From assembly GCA_020426085.1 (NCBI GenBank), contig JAGQQP010000087.1:1-10828 (forward strand): DNA of 10,828 nt. The letters are read 5' to 3'. This document shows positions 1-7,406 of the stretch, piece by piece (positions within the stretch are counted from its first letter, which is position 1; each line of letters opens with the position of its first letter). The translations under genes were made by a program, and so were the position numbers. A model generated the notes under the pieces. It ran no database searches. It saw only the letters and a program-made list of their open reading frames with translations, and was not told the origin of the DNA. The stretch is from Planctomycetaceae bacterium. Its GTDB lineage: Bacteria; Planctomycetota; Planctomycetia; Planctomycetales; Planctomycetaceae.

Positions 1-780
1 CCTCTGGTACTCGCTTTGAGCCTGATTGGCGTGTTATTAATCATGCCTCCTGCACTGGTCGCGTATAAACGGTCTACGACAACGAATTCTCCACGTATCC
101 ATATTGTTCCCGATATGGACTTCCAGCCTAAACTGAAAACTCAGAACACCACGAACATCTTCAGTGATGGTCGTGAAGTACGTCCGCATATTGAGGGAAC
201 CATTCCCCGCGGTCAGTTCAAAGATGATAATATTCCGTTCTATTATGGTCTGAAAGTACTGCCGGAAGATCAGGACGTCATCGCGATTAACCTGCAGGAT
301 GAACAGAAGCCTGCCGGCGAAAAACCCGCTGATGCCAAACCTGCCGCTGGTGCAGCCGCAGCGGCTCCAACTGAAGATCAGAAGCTGGCACAACTCCCCT
401 GGGTCACGGAATTCCCCATGCCGGTCACAGATAAAATGATGGCTCGTGGTAAAGAGCGATATAAGATTTACTGTTCTGTCTGTCATGGACTGAGCGGCGA
501 AGGCGACGGTCTGGTCTCACTGCGTGCGATGGAACTGCAGCAGGGAACCTGGATCCGACCCGCTTCTTATTATACTGACAATGTCCGCAATCAACCGGTG
601 GGCCGACTGTTCCATACGATCAGCAACGGCGTTCGCAAGATGCCCGGTTATTCTGCTCAGATTCCTCCGGAAGACCGCTGGGCCATTGTCCTGTATCTGA
701 GAGCATTGCAGAAGAGTCATCACACGGATGCTAAAGATCTCAGCAAAGAAGAAATGGAAAAGCTGCGAAGCACAAAATAA
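1..780 (+). CDS. actE: Alternative complex III monoheme cytochrome c subunit (ActE-like), 5' truncated
   Basis: This is a membrane-anchored c-type cytochrome that should carry electrons from the quinol-oxidising core of alternative complex III towards the oxidase. The frame is open from base 1, where it already reads through a hydrophobic segment (PLVLALSLIGVLLIMPP), so the true start lies upstream; a TTG at 16 is the first possible start inside the window but would cut the membrane segment. Counting from 16, the heme motif CSVCH is at residues 153-157 and the likely distal ligand is Met209 in KMPGY, followed by the usual C-terminal helix (RWAIVLYLRAL). The motif FSDGREVRPHIEGTIPRG resembles ActE-type cytochromes. 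An Ala/Pro/Lys-rich linker (about residues 97-120) separates the N-terminal region from the heme domain. It sits 60 bases before actF, which supports the ActE call over a generic cytochrome c. Confidence 0.88.
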   Translation, partial: PLVLALSLIGVLLIMPPALVAYKRSTTTNSPRIHIVPDMDFQPKLKTQNTTNIFSDGREVRPHIEGTIPRGQFKDDNIPFYYGLKVLPEDQDVIAINLQDEQKPAGEKPADAKPAAGAAAAAPTEDQKLAQLPWVTEFPMPVTDKMMARGKERYKIYCSVCHGLSGEGDGLVSLRAMELQQGTWIRPASYYTDNVRNQPVGRLFHTISNGVRKMPGYSAQIPPEDRWAIVLYLRALQKSHHTDAKDLSKEEMEKLRSTK

Positions 781-840
781 GTAAGTCGTCATTAGACACA
801 ACTTGTTGAATTTAATCTCGTTGTAAAAACAAGAAACGTT

Positions 841-2082
841 ATGCAAACTTCACCTGATACTGACAAGAAGATTCCCGTTCAAACCCTGGCAGAGCTGGGT
901 CCCCTCCCCATGAAAGTGGCGCTGGGCTGTTCCGCCCTGCTGCCAGTCTCTTTCCTGCTGGGAATGGTATTCACCAACGGGTGGGATCTGTTTGCTTTCT
1001 CATACCTGCAGAGTACGTTTTTCTGCCTGAGCATTTCACTGGGCGCTCTGTTCTTTGTGATGATTCAGCAGCTCACACGTGCCGGCTGGAGTGTGGTCTT
1101 ACGCCGTCTGTCTGAGTTCATCTCCATGGGTGTGATTCCCCTGTCCGTACTGGTACTGCCGATCGTCCTCTTTACCCTGATGGGAAATGATACACTGTAT
1201 CACTGGGCAAACAGCGAGACTGTTGCCAAGGATCATCTGCTGCATGCAAAATCTCCTTATCTGAATACCGGTTTCTTTGCATTGCGTTACCTGATTTACT
1301 TTGGTTCCTGGATTTTCCTGGCCCGATATTTCCTGGGGAAATCAGTTGCCCAGGATGAAACCGGCGATCCCGAGCTGACACTGCTTATGGAGCGTCGCAG
1401 CGGACCTGCGATTCTGCTGTATGCTTTCACACTGACATTTGCTGCCATCGACTTCATCATGTCTCTGGACGCACACTGGTTCAGTACGATCTTCGGCGTC
1501 TATTACTTTGCCGCTGGTCTGGTAGGCTTCTTCAGCTTCCTGGCGATCAGCCTGGTCTTTCTTCGCAGCAAAGGGTTGCTGCAGGAACCGGTTACCGTCG
1601 AACATCTGCATGATGTCGGTAAACTGCTGTTTGCCTTCAACTGCTTCTGGGCCTATATCGCGATTTCACAGTACCTGTTGATCTGGTACGCGAACATTCC
1701 GGAAGAAACCAGCTGGTTTCTGCCACGTCAGGAACAGGGTTGGGGCGTGGTCTCATTGATTCTGGTGATCGGACACTTTGCGATTCCCTTTGTGTTTTTC
1801 ATGTCACGCTGGATGAAGCGGAATCCGAAAACACTCTGTTTCTGGGCCTTTTATCTGCTGATTATGAACTGGGTTGATATTTTCTGGCTCGTCATGCCGA
1901 ACATCGCTTTTGACGGAGTCAAGTCAGCAGTGACATTCCCGATGATCCTGATCAACGTATGTTGTACAATTGGAGTTGGTGGTCTGTTCGTTGCAGGCAT
2001 TCTGAAGTTCGCCGGCGAAAAATCAGTCATGCCGGTTCGGGATCCACGCCTGGAAGAGTCACTGAAGTTTCACAACATTTAA
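841..2082 (+). CDS. actF: Alternative complex III NrfD-like membrane subunit ActF
   Basis: This 413-residue polytopic protein is the second NrfD/PsrC-type membrane subunit of quinol:cytochrome c oxidoreductase (alternative complex III). These subunits handle quinol, and proton translocation has been proposed for them. The sequence shows about ten hydrophobic helices after a polar N-terminus of some 25 residues. Family-like stretches are LGALFFVMIQQLTRAGWSVV in the first third, SLDAHWFSTIFGVYYF in the middle, and the segment around residues 276-292 (QYLLIWYANIPEET) that is shared by ActC and ActF proteins. The length is normal for ActF. It follows the cytochrome gene by 60 bases, and the usual ActE-ActF order supports ActF rather than ActC. 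The ATG at 841 has only a poor ribosome binding site (AAGAAACG just upstream). Confidence 0.93.
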   Translation: MQTSPDTDKKIPVQTLAELGPLPMKVALGCSALLPVSFLLGMVFTNGWDLFAFSYLQSTFFCLSISLGALFFVMIQQLTRAGWSVVLRRLSEFISMGVIPLSVLVLPIVLFTLMGNDTLYHWANSETVAKDHLLHAKSPYLNTGFFALRYLIYFGSWIFLARYFLGKSVAQDETGDPELTLLMERRSGPAILLYAFTLTFAAIDFIMSLDAHWFSTIFGVYYFAAGLVGFFSFLAISLVFLRSKGLLQEPVTVEHLHDVGKLLFAFNCFWAYIAISQYLLIWYANIPEETSWFLPRQEQGWGVVSLILVIGHFAIPFVFFMSRWMKRNPKTLCFWAFYLLIMNWVDIFWLVMPNIAFDGVKSAVTFPMILINVCCTIGVGGLFVAGILKFAGEKSVMPVRDPRLEESLKFHNI

Positions 2083-2089
2083 TTTCCGT

Positions 2090-2114
2090 CTGATCGAATT
2101 GATCAGCGCCTTTT
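2090..2114 (+). terminator. Short hairpin plus T4 after actF (possible attenuator)
   Basis: CTGATC (2090-2095) and GATCAG (2101-2106) form a perfect 6 bp stem around a 5-base loop. They are followed by CGCC and four T residues at 2111-2114. The stem starts 8 bases after the actF stop and ends 26 bases before the next start. It is short and only moderately stable, so a partial terminator or an mRNA-stability element is more likely than a full stop; chance is not excluded. Confidence 0.28.
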
Positions 2115-2132
2115 AGAATAAGAGAATAAACT

Positions 2133-2462
2133 ATGTCGGGGCATAAAGCAGCCTATGATGATCTCGATACCACGATGATTGCTTTTGTCGGTGTCGTGGG
2201 AACCATCATTACTTTCTTCCTTGTGTTCGCGATTGCCGCTATGAGTAACAAGTTTGAGAGCAAGCAGACGGAAATCAAAGTGATCGAAGTGCCTGACGTG
2301 AATTCCGACAGTATTCTGGCAAATCAGGCGGCCACATTAACGGAATACCGCTGGATTGATCAGGATAAGAATATCGTTGCAGTGCCCATTGACCGGGCGA
2401 TGGAAATTGTGGTTCAGGAAGAACAGGAAAAACAGAAACAGGCTAAAACTAAAAAACCATGA
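2133..2462 (+). CDS. Small single-span membrane protein of the ACIII/SCO cluster, function unknown
   Basis: A 109-residue protein with one transmembrane helix at about residues 15-38 (MIAFVGVVGTIITFFLVFAI), a soluble middle part, and a charged Gln/Glu/Lys-rich C-terminus. The segment from Tyr72 to Glu91 contains YRWIDQ and then VPIDRAME. I recall similar 'Y-x-W-(V/I)-D ... (I/V)PIDRAM' segments in small proteins encoded beside SCO and cytochrome oxidase genes in other bacteria, but no function is established to my knowledge. It has no heme motif, no cysteine and no obvious metal site. Its last four bases overlap the SCO start (ATGA), so the two are probably translationally coupled. It could be an accessory subunit of ACIII or an assembly helper for the oxidase; both are inferences from context. 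Confidence 0.82.
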   Translation: MSGHKAAYDDLDTTMIAFVGVVGTIITFFLVFAIAAMSNKFESKQTEIKVIEVPDVNSDSILANQAATLTEYRWIDQDKNIVAVPIDRAMEIVVQEEQEKQKQAKTKKP

Positions 2463-3310
2463 AACCGTTTGCATCTTCCATTCTGACTCTTCTCTGCTGG
2501 GTAAGCTGTGTCATCCCGGTGCAGGCAGATCGTATGGAAAAGGCTCCCAAGGATATTGAGAAACTGGATGTGCTCGAACATCTGGATACGAAATTACCTC
2601 TGGATCTGGAGTTTCAGGATACGACCGGAAAACAGGTGAAGCTGGGTGATTATTTTAAAAAGGATCGCCCCGTTATTCTGTCACTGAATTATTCGAACTG
2701 CCCGATGCTGTGCTCATTACAACTCACAGCACTGGTCAGGGGTTTGAAAGAACTGGAGTGGTCCGCTGGTGATCAATATGATTTTGTCTCGGTCAGTATT
2801 GATCCCAAAGAGACTTATCAGCGGGCGAATTTAACAAAACAGAAGTACTTCAAGGAATACGATCGTGCAGGCACAGCCGGAGGCTGGCATTTTCTGTGCG
2901 GTCAGCAGGCGTCGATTACAAAATTAGCGGAGGCGATGGGAGTTCAATATAATTATGTCGAAGAGCGAAAAGAATACGCTCATCCGGCTGTATTACTGAT
3001 CTGTACTCCCGATGGTCGCATTTCCCGTTATCTGTATGGCATCGGCTTTCCCGAACAGACTTTGAAATTAGCATTGGTGGAAGCGTCGGAAGGAAAGATC
3101 GGTTCGACGATCGATCGAATTTTACTGTTCTGTTTTCACTATGATGCAGACAAAGGTCGATATGCTCCGACCGCACGGAATATTATGAAAATTGGTGGGT
3201 TTGCAACCGTTTTTGTCCTGACTGTGGTTTTGATTCCCTACTGGCGGGGACGCAAAGGCAGAGTGGAAATGACAACCGGGCAGACTCATGAAGTGACTGG
3301 AGGCTCCTGA
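2459..3310 (+). CDS. SCO1/SenC/PrrC family copper chaperone with C-terminal membrane anchor
   Basis: A thioredoxin-fold SCO protein that probably loads copper into the CuA site of CoxB outside the cytoplasmic membrane. An N-terminal signal sequence (residues 1-23, ending VQA) comes first. The copper-binding cysteines are Cys81 and Cys85 in CPMLC, and the conserved third ligand is probably His175 in AHPAVLL. The stretch VSVSIDPKET is typical of the family. After the domain come a conserved-looking tail (ILLFCFHYDADKGRYAP) and a predicted helix at about residues 246-262, followed by basic residues (YWRGRKGR). This suggests a C-terminal anchor, unlike SCO proteins held by an N-terminal helix. 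At 283 residues it is longer than many bacterial SCO proteins because of this tail. The start at 2459 is fixed by the ATGA overlap with the preceding gene; no Shine-Dalgarno is visible. Confidence 0.93.
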   Translation: MKPFASSILTLLCWVSCVIPVQADRMEKAPKDIEKLDVLEHLDTKLPLDLEFQDTTGKQVKLGDYFKKDRPVILSLNYSNCPMLCSLQLTALVRGLKELEWSAGDQYDFVSVSIDPKETYQRANLTKQKYFKEYDRAGTAGGWHFLCGQQASITKLAEAMGVQYNYVEERKEYAHPAVLLICTPDGRISRYLYGIGFPEQTLKLALVEASEGKIGSTIDRILLFCFHYDADKGRYAPTARNIMKIGGFATVFVLTVVLIPYWRGRKGRVEMTTGQTHEVTGGS

Positions 3311-3344
3311 ACCGTTTCAGGTTTCTCCAGAGGATTTGTGTTTT
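3297..3344 (+). terminator. Hairpin over the SCO stop codon, likely intrinsic terminator or attenuator
   Basis: CTGGAG (3297-3302) pairs with CTCCAG (3325-3330), and inside it CCTGAA (3306-3311) pairs with TTCAGG (3316-3321) around the tetraloop CCGT. A 3x3 internal loop separates the two 6 bp blocks. Four bases later a T-rich run follows (TTTGTGTTTT, 3335-3344). The stem includes the SCO stop codon TGA (3308-3310). This is the best terminator-like structure in the window and would separate the ACIII/SCO genes from the oxidase genes. The T run is displaced and interrupted, so read-through or attenuation is possible. Confidence 0.48.
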
Positions 3345-3399
3345 AATCAGATTTGGTTAATACCTTAAATATTTTAACACTCAACAGTTGAATGTGTGA

Positions 3400-4404
3400 A
3401 TGCAGATGAAACTATTCATCCCTGAATTATTAGCAAACACGGTAGCTGGTTTCTGGTTTCCGTCTCAAGGTTCCACGGTGGCGGAGAGTGTAGACTCTGT
3501 CTACTTCTTCATTCTGTGGGTCTGTACGTTTTTCTTCGTACTGATCGTCGGATTGATGCTGCTGTTTATGGTCAAATACCGTCATCGGCCTGGCGTCGAA
3601 GCAGAAAAGACCGTTACGCATAACCTGACTCTGGAACTGTCCTGGTCGGTGATTCCAACACTGCTGACCATTGTCATGTTCTGGATAGGCTTTACCTCTT
3701 ATCTGGATATGCGAACGCCCCCGGCTGCGTCTTACCAGATTGATGTGGTCGCGAAAAAATGGGTCTGGGCTTTCAAATATCCCAACGGCTGGATCGAAAG
3801 TGAACTGCATATCCCCCTGGATGAGAATGTGACTCTCACGATGGCTTCGGACGATGTGATTCACAGTCTGTGGATTCCGGCGTTCCGTACCAAAATGGAT
3901 GTGGTGCCCGGTCGTTATACACAGGAATGGTTTAAAGCCATCCCTCCTTCCGATGAGGATGGCCCCGTCAAGTATCCTCTGGAATATCCTTTGATGTGTT
4001 CTGAATACTGTGGTACCAAACACTCGGAAATGGTCACCAAGGTCGTCGTGCATGAAACCAGAGGCGATTTTGATAAATGGCTGCAGAACGCCGCGGATAT
4101 TCATAAAAACAAAACACCGATCGAAGCCGGGGAATACTTTTATAAGAGCCGTGGCTGTATCCTGTGTCACTCGCTGGATGGTTCCATTATCAAAGGCCCT
4201 TCTTTCAAAGGATTGTTTGGCAGCGAACGAACATTCGCTGACGGAACAACCGGAATTGCCAATGAAAATTACATTCGTCAGTCGATTCTGGAGCCGCAGG
4301 CAAAAGTGGTTGCTAATTTCCCTCCCGTCATGCCTACCTTTAAAGGGCAGCTGACAGACCAGGACATTACTGCGATTATCAGATTCATCGAAGCCCAGAA
4401 GTAG
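3400..4404 (+). CDS. coxB: Cytochrome c oxidase subunit II with CuA site and fused cytochrome c domain (caa3-type)
   Basis: Subunit II takes electrons from ACIII or a soluble carrier and passes them to CoxA. Two membrane helices lie at about residues 35-58 and 83-101, followed by the cupredoxin domain. The CuA ligands are all visible: His155 (in VIHSLWIP), Cys200, Glu202 (backbone carbonyl ligand in the family), Cys204, His208 and Met211 in CSEYCGTKHSEM. A cytochrome c domain is fused at the C-terminus, with heme motif CILCH at residues 253-257 and distal Met311 in PPVMPTF. This layout defines a caa3-type oxidase. At 334 residues it is a normal length for the fusion. Two ATGs are close together (3400 and 3406); I chose the first. 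Neither has a clear Shine-Dalgarno. The gene starts 89 bases after the SCO gene and is followed by coxA. Confidence 0.96.
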   Translation: MQMKLFIPELLANTVAGFWFPSQGSTVAESVDSVYFFILWVCTFFFVLIVGLMLLFMVKYRHRPGVEAEKTVTHNLTLELSWSVIPTLLTIVMFWIGFTSYLDMRTPPAASYQIDVVAKKWVWAFKYPNGWIESELHIPLDENVTLTMASDDVIHSLWIPAFRTKMDVVPGRYTQEWFKAIPPSDEDGPVKYPLEYPLMCSEYCGTKHSEMVTKVVVHETRGDFDKWLQNAADIHKNKTPIEAGEYFYKSRGCILCHSLDGSIIKGPSFKGLFGSERTFADGTTGIANENYIRQSILEPQAKVVANFPPVMPTFKGQLTDQDITAIIRFIEAQK

Positions 4405-4416
4405 TGGCGCTGGTGA

Positions 4417-4482
4417 ATCGATTTTATCGATAAATTGAAAGTGAGAATCTGTTTCTCAATTGTGTTTCAGGATTTTAAATCC
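4417..4482 (+). repeat. Cluster of three short inverted repeats between coxB and coxA
   Basis: Three AT-rich hairpin candidates stand in a row: ATCGAT-TTT-ATCGAT (4417-4431), TGAGAA-TCTGT-TTCTCA (4442-4458) and GGATTTTAAATCC (4470-4482). They fill most of the 111-base gap between coxB and coxA. None is followed by a T tract, so a terminator is unlikely. They may shape the mRNA leader of coxA or be binding sites. AT-rich DNA often gives such short palindromes by chance. Confidence 0.3.
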
Positions 4483-4502
4483 GACCTTATTTGAAATTAT
4501 TC

Positions 4503-4508
4503 AGGAGG
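4503..4508 (+). promoter_or_regulatory. Strong Shine-Dalgarno AGGAGG of coxA
   Basis: AGGAGG at 4503-4508 lies 7 bases before the ATG at 4516. It is the only full consensus ribosome binding site in the window; the other genes start with weak or no sites. It fixes the coxA start and suggests strong translation of the catalytic subunit. Confidence 0.8.
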
Positions 4509-4515
4509 CTGGAAG

Positions 4516-6234
4516 ATGGCAACAGTAGTTGACTCCTCCAATCCAAAATCAGATTTCCCGATTCAATACCGCGAATTGAATTATTTGAATTGTACCAAAG
4601 GCTGGAAGAGCTGGTTTTTCACCCTCGATCACAAACGCATCGGCATCATGTACCTGATCGGTGTGACCGTCGCGTTCTTTCTGGGAGGGCTGTTCGCCGT
4701 TCTGTTACGTACAGAATTACTCTCCCCCGAAAAAATGTTTTTGAGCGCGGATGGCTACAATCAGATGTTTACCCTGCACGGTGCCATCATGACCTTCCTG
4801 GTGATCATTCCCGGGGTACCCGCGGCGATTGGAAATATTATTCTTCCTGTCATGCTGGGGGCGAAAGATGTGGCATTCCCCCGTATGAACCTGGGCAGTT
4901 TCTACCTCTGGATGGCCGGTGCCGCCTTCTTCCTGGCTGCTCTGGCACTGGGGGGACTGGATACCGGCTGGACCTTCTATACACCTTACAGTGTGACGAC
5001 CGGTACTGCAGTGCGGACCGCGCTGCTGGGGGTCTTTATCCTGGGCTTCAGTTCGATTTTTACCGGGCTGAATTTCATTGTTACCATTCACACCATGCGG
5101 CCGCCGGGAATGACCTGGTTCAAGATGCCTCTGTTTTTGTGGGCCTTGTATGCAACCGCATTGATTCAGGTGCTGGCGACTCCCGTCCTGGGGATTACCG
5201 GCCTGTTGCTGATTGTGGAAAAAACATTCGAAATCGGGATTTTTGATCCCCGACTGGGTGGAGACCCGGTTCTGTTCCAGCACTTCTTCTGGTTCTATTC
5301 ACACCCTGCCGTTTATGTGATGATTCTTCCGGCGATGGGTGTCATCAGCGAAGTCATCGCTGTCCACAGCCGCAAACACATTTTCGGATACCGTTTCATT
5401 GCTTACAGTAGTATCGCGATTGCCGTCTTCGGCTTCCTGGTCTGGGGACACCACATGTTTGTTTCCGGTCAGTCGAAAGTGGTTGCCGTCGTGTTCTCGG
5501 CCATTACCTTCAGTGTGTCGATCCCGTCGGCGATTAAAGTCTTTAACTGGCTGACGACCATGTATAAAGGTTCGATCCGCTTTACGACCGCGATGTGTTA
5601 CGCCCTGGCGTTCCTGTTTATCTTTTCGATCGGTGGTCTGACAGGATTGTTTCTGGCGACGCTGGCAACTGACATCCACCTGCATGACACCTACTTCGTG
5701 GTCGCCCACTTCCATTATGTGATGATGGGATCGTCACTGGTCGGGCTGTTCGCCGCCGTCCATCACTGGTGGCCTAAAATGACCGGTAAGATGTTCAACG
5801 AATTCTGGGGACGAATTGCCTGCCTGGGTGTCTTCCTTGGGTTCAACCTGACCTTCTTCCCACAGTTTCTGCTGGGAACACGCGGTATGCCTCGACGGTA
5901 TTATACGTATCTGCCGGAATTTCAGAATCTGCATGTCATGTCAACCTGTGGGGCCTATCTGCTGGGATTGAGTTCAGCATTGATGGCTGCCACATTGATT
6001 TACTCGGTGTATCGTGGCAAACTCGCTCCCGCCAATCCCTGGGGAGGTGCTTCCCTGGAATGGCAGTGTTCTTCACCACCACCACATAATAACTTCGATC
6101 ATCCTCCTCTGGCCGGCGATCCCTACGTGATGGAATCCGTCGTTTACAATGAGGAAATCGGAGGTTACGTTCCCGTTGAATGTCAAGGGGCTAACAAGGG
6201 CTCTGTGACCGCATCAGGAGATAATGAAGCTTAA
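4516..6234 (+). CDS. coxA: Cytochrome c oxidase subunit I, A2-type heme-copper oxidase
   Basis: The catalytic subunit reduces O2 to water and pumps protons. All metal ligands are visible: His88 and His400 for heme a, His398 for heme a3, and His263, His312 and His313 for CuB, with Tyr267 in the position of the His-Tyr crosslink. D-channel residues Asn107, Asp118 and Asn125 keep the canonical spacing, and Lys341 ([10 protein letters not shown]) is the K-channel lysine. Helix VI reads WFYSHPAVY (259-267): the usual glutamate of HPEVY is alanine, and the Tyr-Ser pair before HP marks the A2 subfamily, as in the Rhodothermus marinus caa3 oxidase. The protein has 572 residues and about 12 helices, with a C-terminal tail including [11 protein letters not shown]. 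The start is set by AGGAGG 7 bases upstream. The stop TAA overlaps the next ATG by one base. Confidence 0.98.
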   Translation: MATVVDSSNPKSDFPIQYRELNYLNCTKGWKSWFFTLDHKRIGIMYLIGVTVAFFLGGLFAVLLRTELLSPEKMFLSADGYNQMFTLHGAIMTFLVIIPGVPAAIGNIILPVMLGAKDVAFPRMNLGSFYLWMAGAAFFLAALALGGLDTGWTFYTPYSVTTGTAVRTALLGVFILGFSSIFTGLNFIVTIHTMRPPGMTWFKMPLFLWALYATALIQVLATPVLGITGLLLIVEKTFEIGIFDPRLGGDPVLFQHFFWFYSHPAVYVMILPAMGVISEVIAVHSRKHIFGYRFIAYSSIAIAVFGFLVWGHHMFVSGQSKVVAVVFSAITFSVSIPSAIKVFNWLTTMYKGSIRFTTAMCYALAFLFIFSIGGLTGLFLATLATDIHLHDTYFVVAHFHYVMMGSSLVGLFAAVHHWWPKMTGKMFNEFWGRIACLGVFLGFNLTFFPQFLLGTRGMPRRYYTYLPEFQNLHVMSTCGAYLLGLSSALMAATLIYSVYRGKLAPANPWGGASLEWQCSSPPPHNNFDHPPLAGDPYVMESVVYNEEIGGYVPVECQGANKGSVTASGDNEA

Positions 6235-7316
6235 TGAATACCGCGGCCACCACTACCACAGATGAGCACGCTGACAGCCACGATCATGAACATCATGATC
6301 CCCGGCTGGCGCATCACTTCGATTCTCATCAGCAGCAGTTTGATACCGGCAAACTGGGTATCTGGATCTTCCTGGTTACCGAAGTTTTGTTCTTCAGCGG
6401 ACTGTTCGGCTTTTATGCTGTTTATCGTTCATTGCACCCCGAGGTGTTCCTGTACGCCAGCCAGTTTCTGGATACAACATTAGGGGCAGCAAATACCGTA
6501 GTCCTGCTGTTCAGCAGTCTGACGATGGCCTGGGGAGTACGCTGTGCCCAACTGGGGCAGTCGCGAGGTCTCCTGGTCTGTCTGGTGACAACGCTGGCCT
6601 GTGCTGCGATCTTCCTGGGTGTGAAATCGTTTGAATACACCGAGAAAGCACACCACCATCTTTTACCAGGTCGTGCTTACCAGAGCCCGGAACATCACGA
6701 TGCAGCCGCACACGCTACTGCAGCAGATGGTGAAACCGCTGCAGCCGCTAAAGAAGCGGAAGCCGCTGAAGCTTCCGTTCATGGTGATCACGGTGATGAA
6801 TCGCTGTTCGAGAAAACCAAGCATACACTCTCTTATATGACAACAGTTCTCTGGGGAGTGATTGTACTTTCCGGGATCGCATTCGGGCTGCTCTTCAAGA
6901 ATCCCAATAAAAAGACACTGGCTACGATTGCCGGTTGTGTTCTGGTTTCAGCCATTGGGATGCAGCTGGGGGCCTTTTCCAGTATTGGCTATCATCAACT
7001 GGGACATGCCGAAAAACCAACGGATGAAGAGATTGAGTTAGCGGAAACGGTACCTGCCGAATACGCGAAACAGAAAGAAAAAATTCCGGAACCGATGCTG
7101 GCAAGAACGTTCTTCAGTGTTTACTTCTGTATGACCGGTGTGCACGCCATCCATATTATCGGCGGTATGATCGCGATCAGCTGGCTGATCGTCAGAACCG
7201 TTCATGGTGCGTTTACAACCTATTACTTTGGCGCGGTTGATTTTGTCGGGCTCTACTGGCACCTGGTCGACCTGATCTGGATTTACCTGTTCCCGCTGTT
7301 ATACCTGATCAATTAG
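6234..7316 (+). CDS. coxC: Cytochrome c oxidase subunit III with a 150-residue insertion carrying two extra helices
   Basis: This is the oxidase's subunit III, which stabilises CoxA and supports proton uptake. The N-terminus is His-rich (eight His between residues 12 and 32). Core helices lie near residues 41-64, 85-101, 112-132, 293-320 and 334-358. The conserved glutamate is Glu50 (TEVLFFSGLF), and the family motifs GVHAIHII (302-309) and YWHLVDLIW (341-349) are intact. Between FEYTEK (about residue 138) and the fourth core helix (about 290) is an insertion: an Ala/His/Glu-rich stretch (150-190), two hydrophobic segments (about 203-221 and 228-246), and a charged loop (258-290). This makes the protein 360 residues, against about 200 for the compact bacterial form. 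Its ATG overlaps the coxA stop by one base (TAATG); an AGGAG at 6216-6220 is 13 bases upstream, so translational coupling is likely. Confidence 0.93.
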   Translation: MNTAATTTTDEHADSHDHEHHDPRLAHHFDSHQQQFDTGKLGIWIFLVTEVLFFSGLFGFYAVYRSLHPEVFLYASQFLDTTLGAANTVVLLFSSLTMAWGVRCAQLGQSRGLLVCLVTTLACAAIFLGVKSFEYTEKAHHHLLPGRAYQSPEHHDAAAHATAADGETAAAAKEAEAAEASVHGDHGDESLFEKTKHTLSYMTTVLWGVIVLSGIAFGLLFKNPNKKTLATIAGCVLVSAIGMQLGAFSSIGYHQLGHAEKPTDEEIELAETVPAEYAKQKEKIPEPMLARTFFSVYFCMTGVHAIHIIGGMIAISWLIVRTVHGAFTTYYFGAVDFVGLYWHLVDLIWIYLFPLLYLIN

Positions 7317-7406
7317 CGTCTGTAGAATTCAAGATTTAAACCAACATTTGTGAGAGGCCAATTCGCTTCTCAGCAGTTTTCAGATAAAGAGACGAAAGTA
7401 TTCATC

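Noticed and set aside
802..833. CTTGTT/AACAAG inverted repeat between actE and actF
   Set aside because: Six AT-rich pairs with a 20-base spacer and no T tract; easily due to chance.
3336..3399. Promoter for coxB in the AT-rich gap
   Set aside because: TTGTGT and TTGGTT can be read as -35 boxes, but no -10 hexamer at 16-18 bases matches better than three or four of six positions.
3430..4170. Long open frame on the minus strand, 246 codons
   Set aside because: It lies wholly antisense to coxB, whose CuA and heme motifs are intact. The translated product has the His/Arg-rich look of a shadow frame and no recognisable domain.
5299..5715. Minus-strand open frame inside coxA
   Set aside because: Antisense to the most conserved part of CoxA; composition is extremely polar and no motif is seen.
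7350..7406. GTG start extending subunit IV by 19 residues
   Set aside because: The extra residues are not family-like and the region can fold into a weak hairpin (TGAGAG 7351-7356 with TTCTCA 7367-7372). ATG 7407 gives the expected short polar N-terminus.
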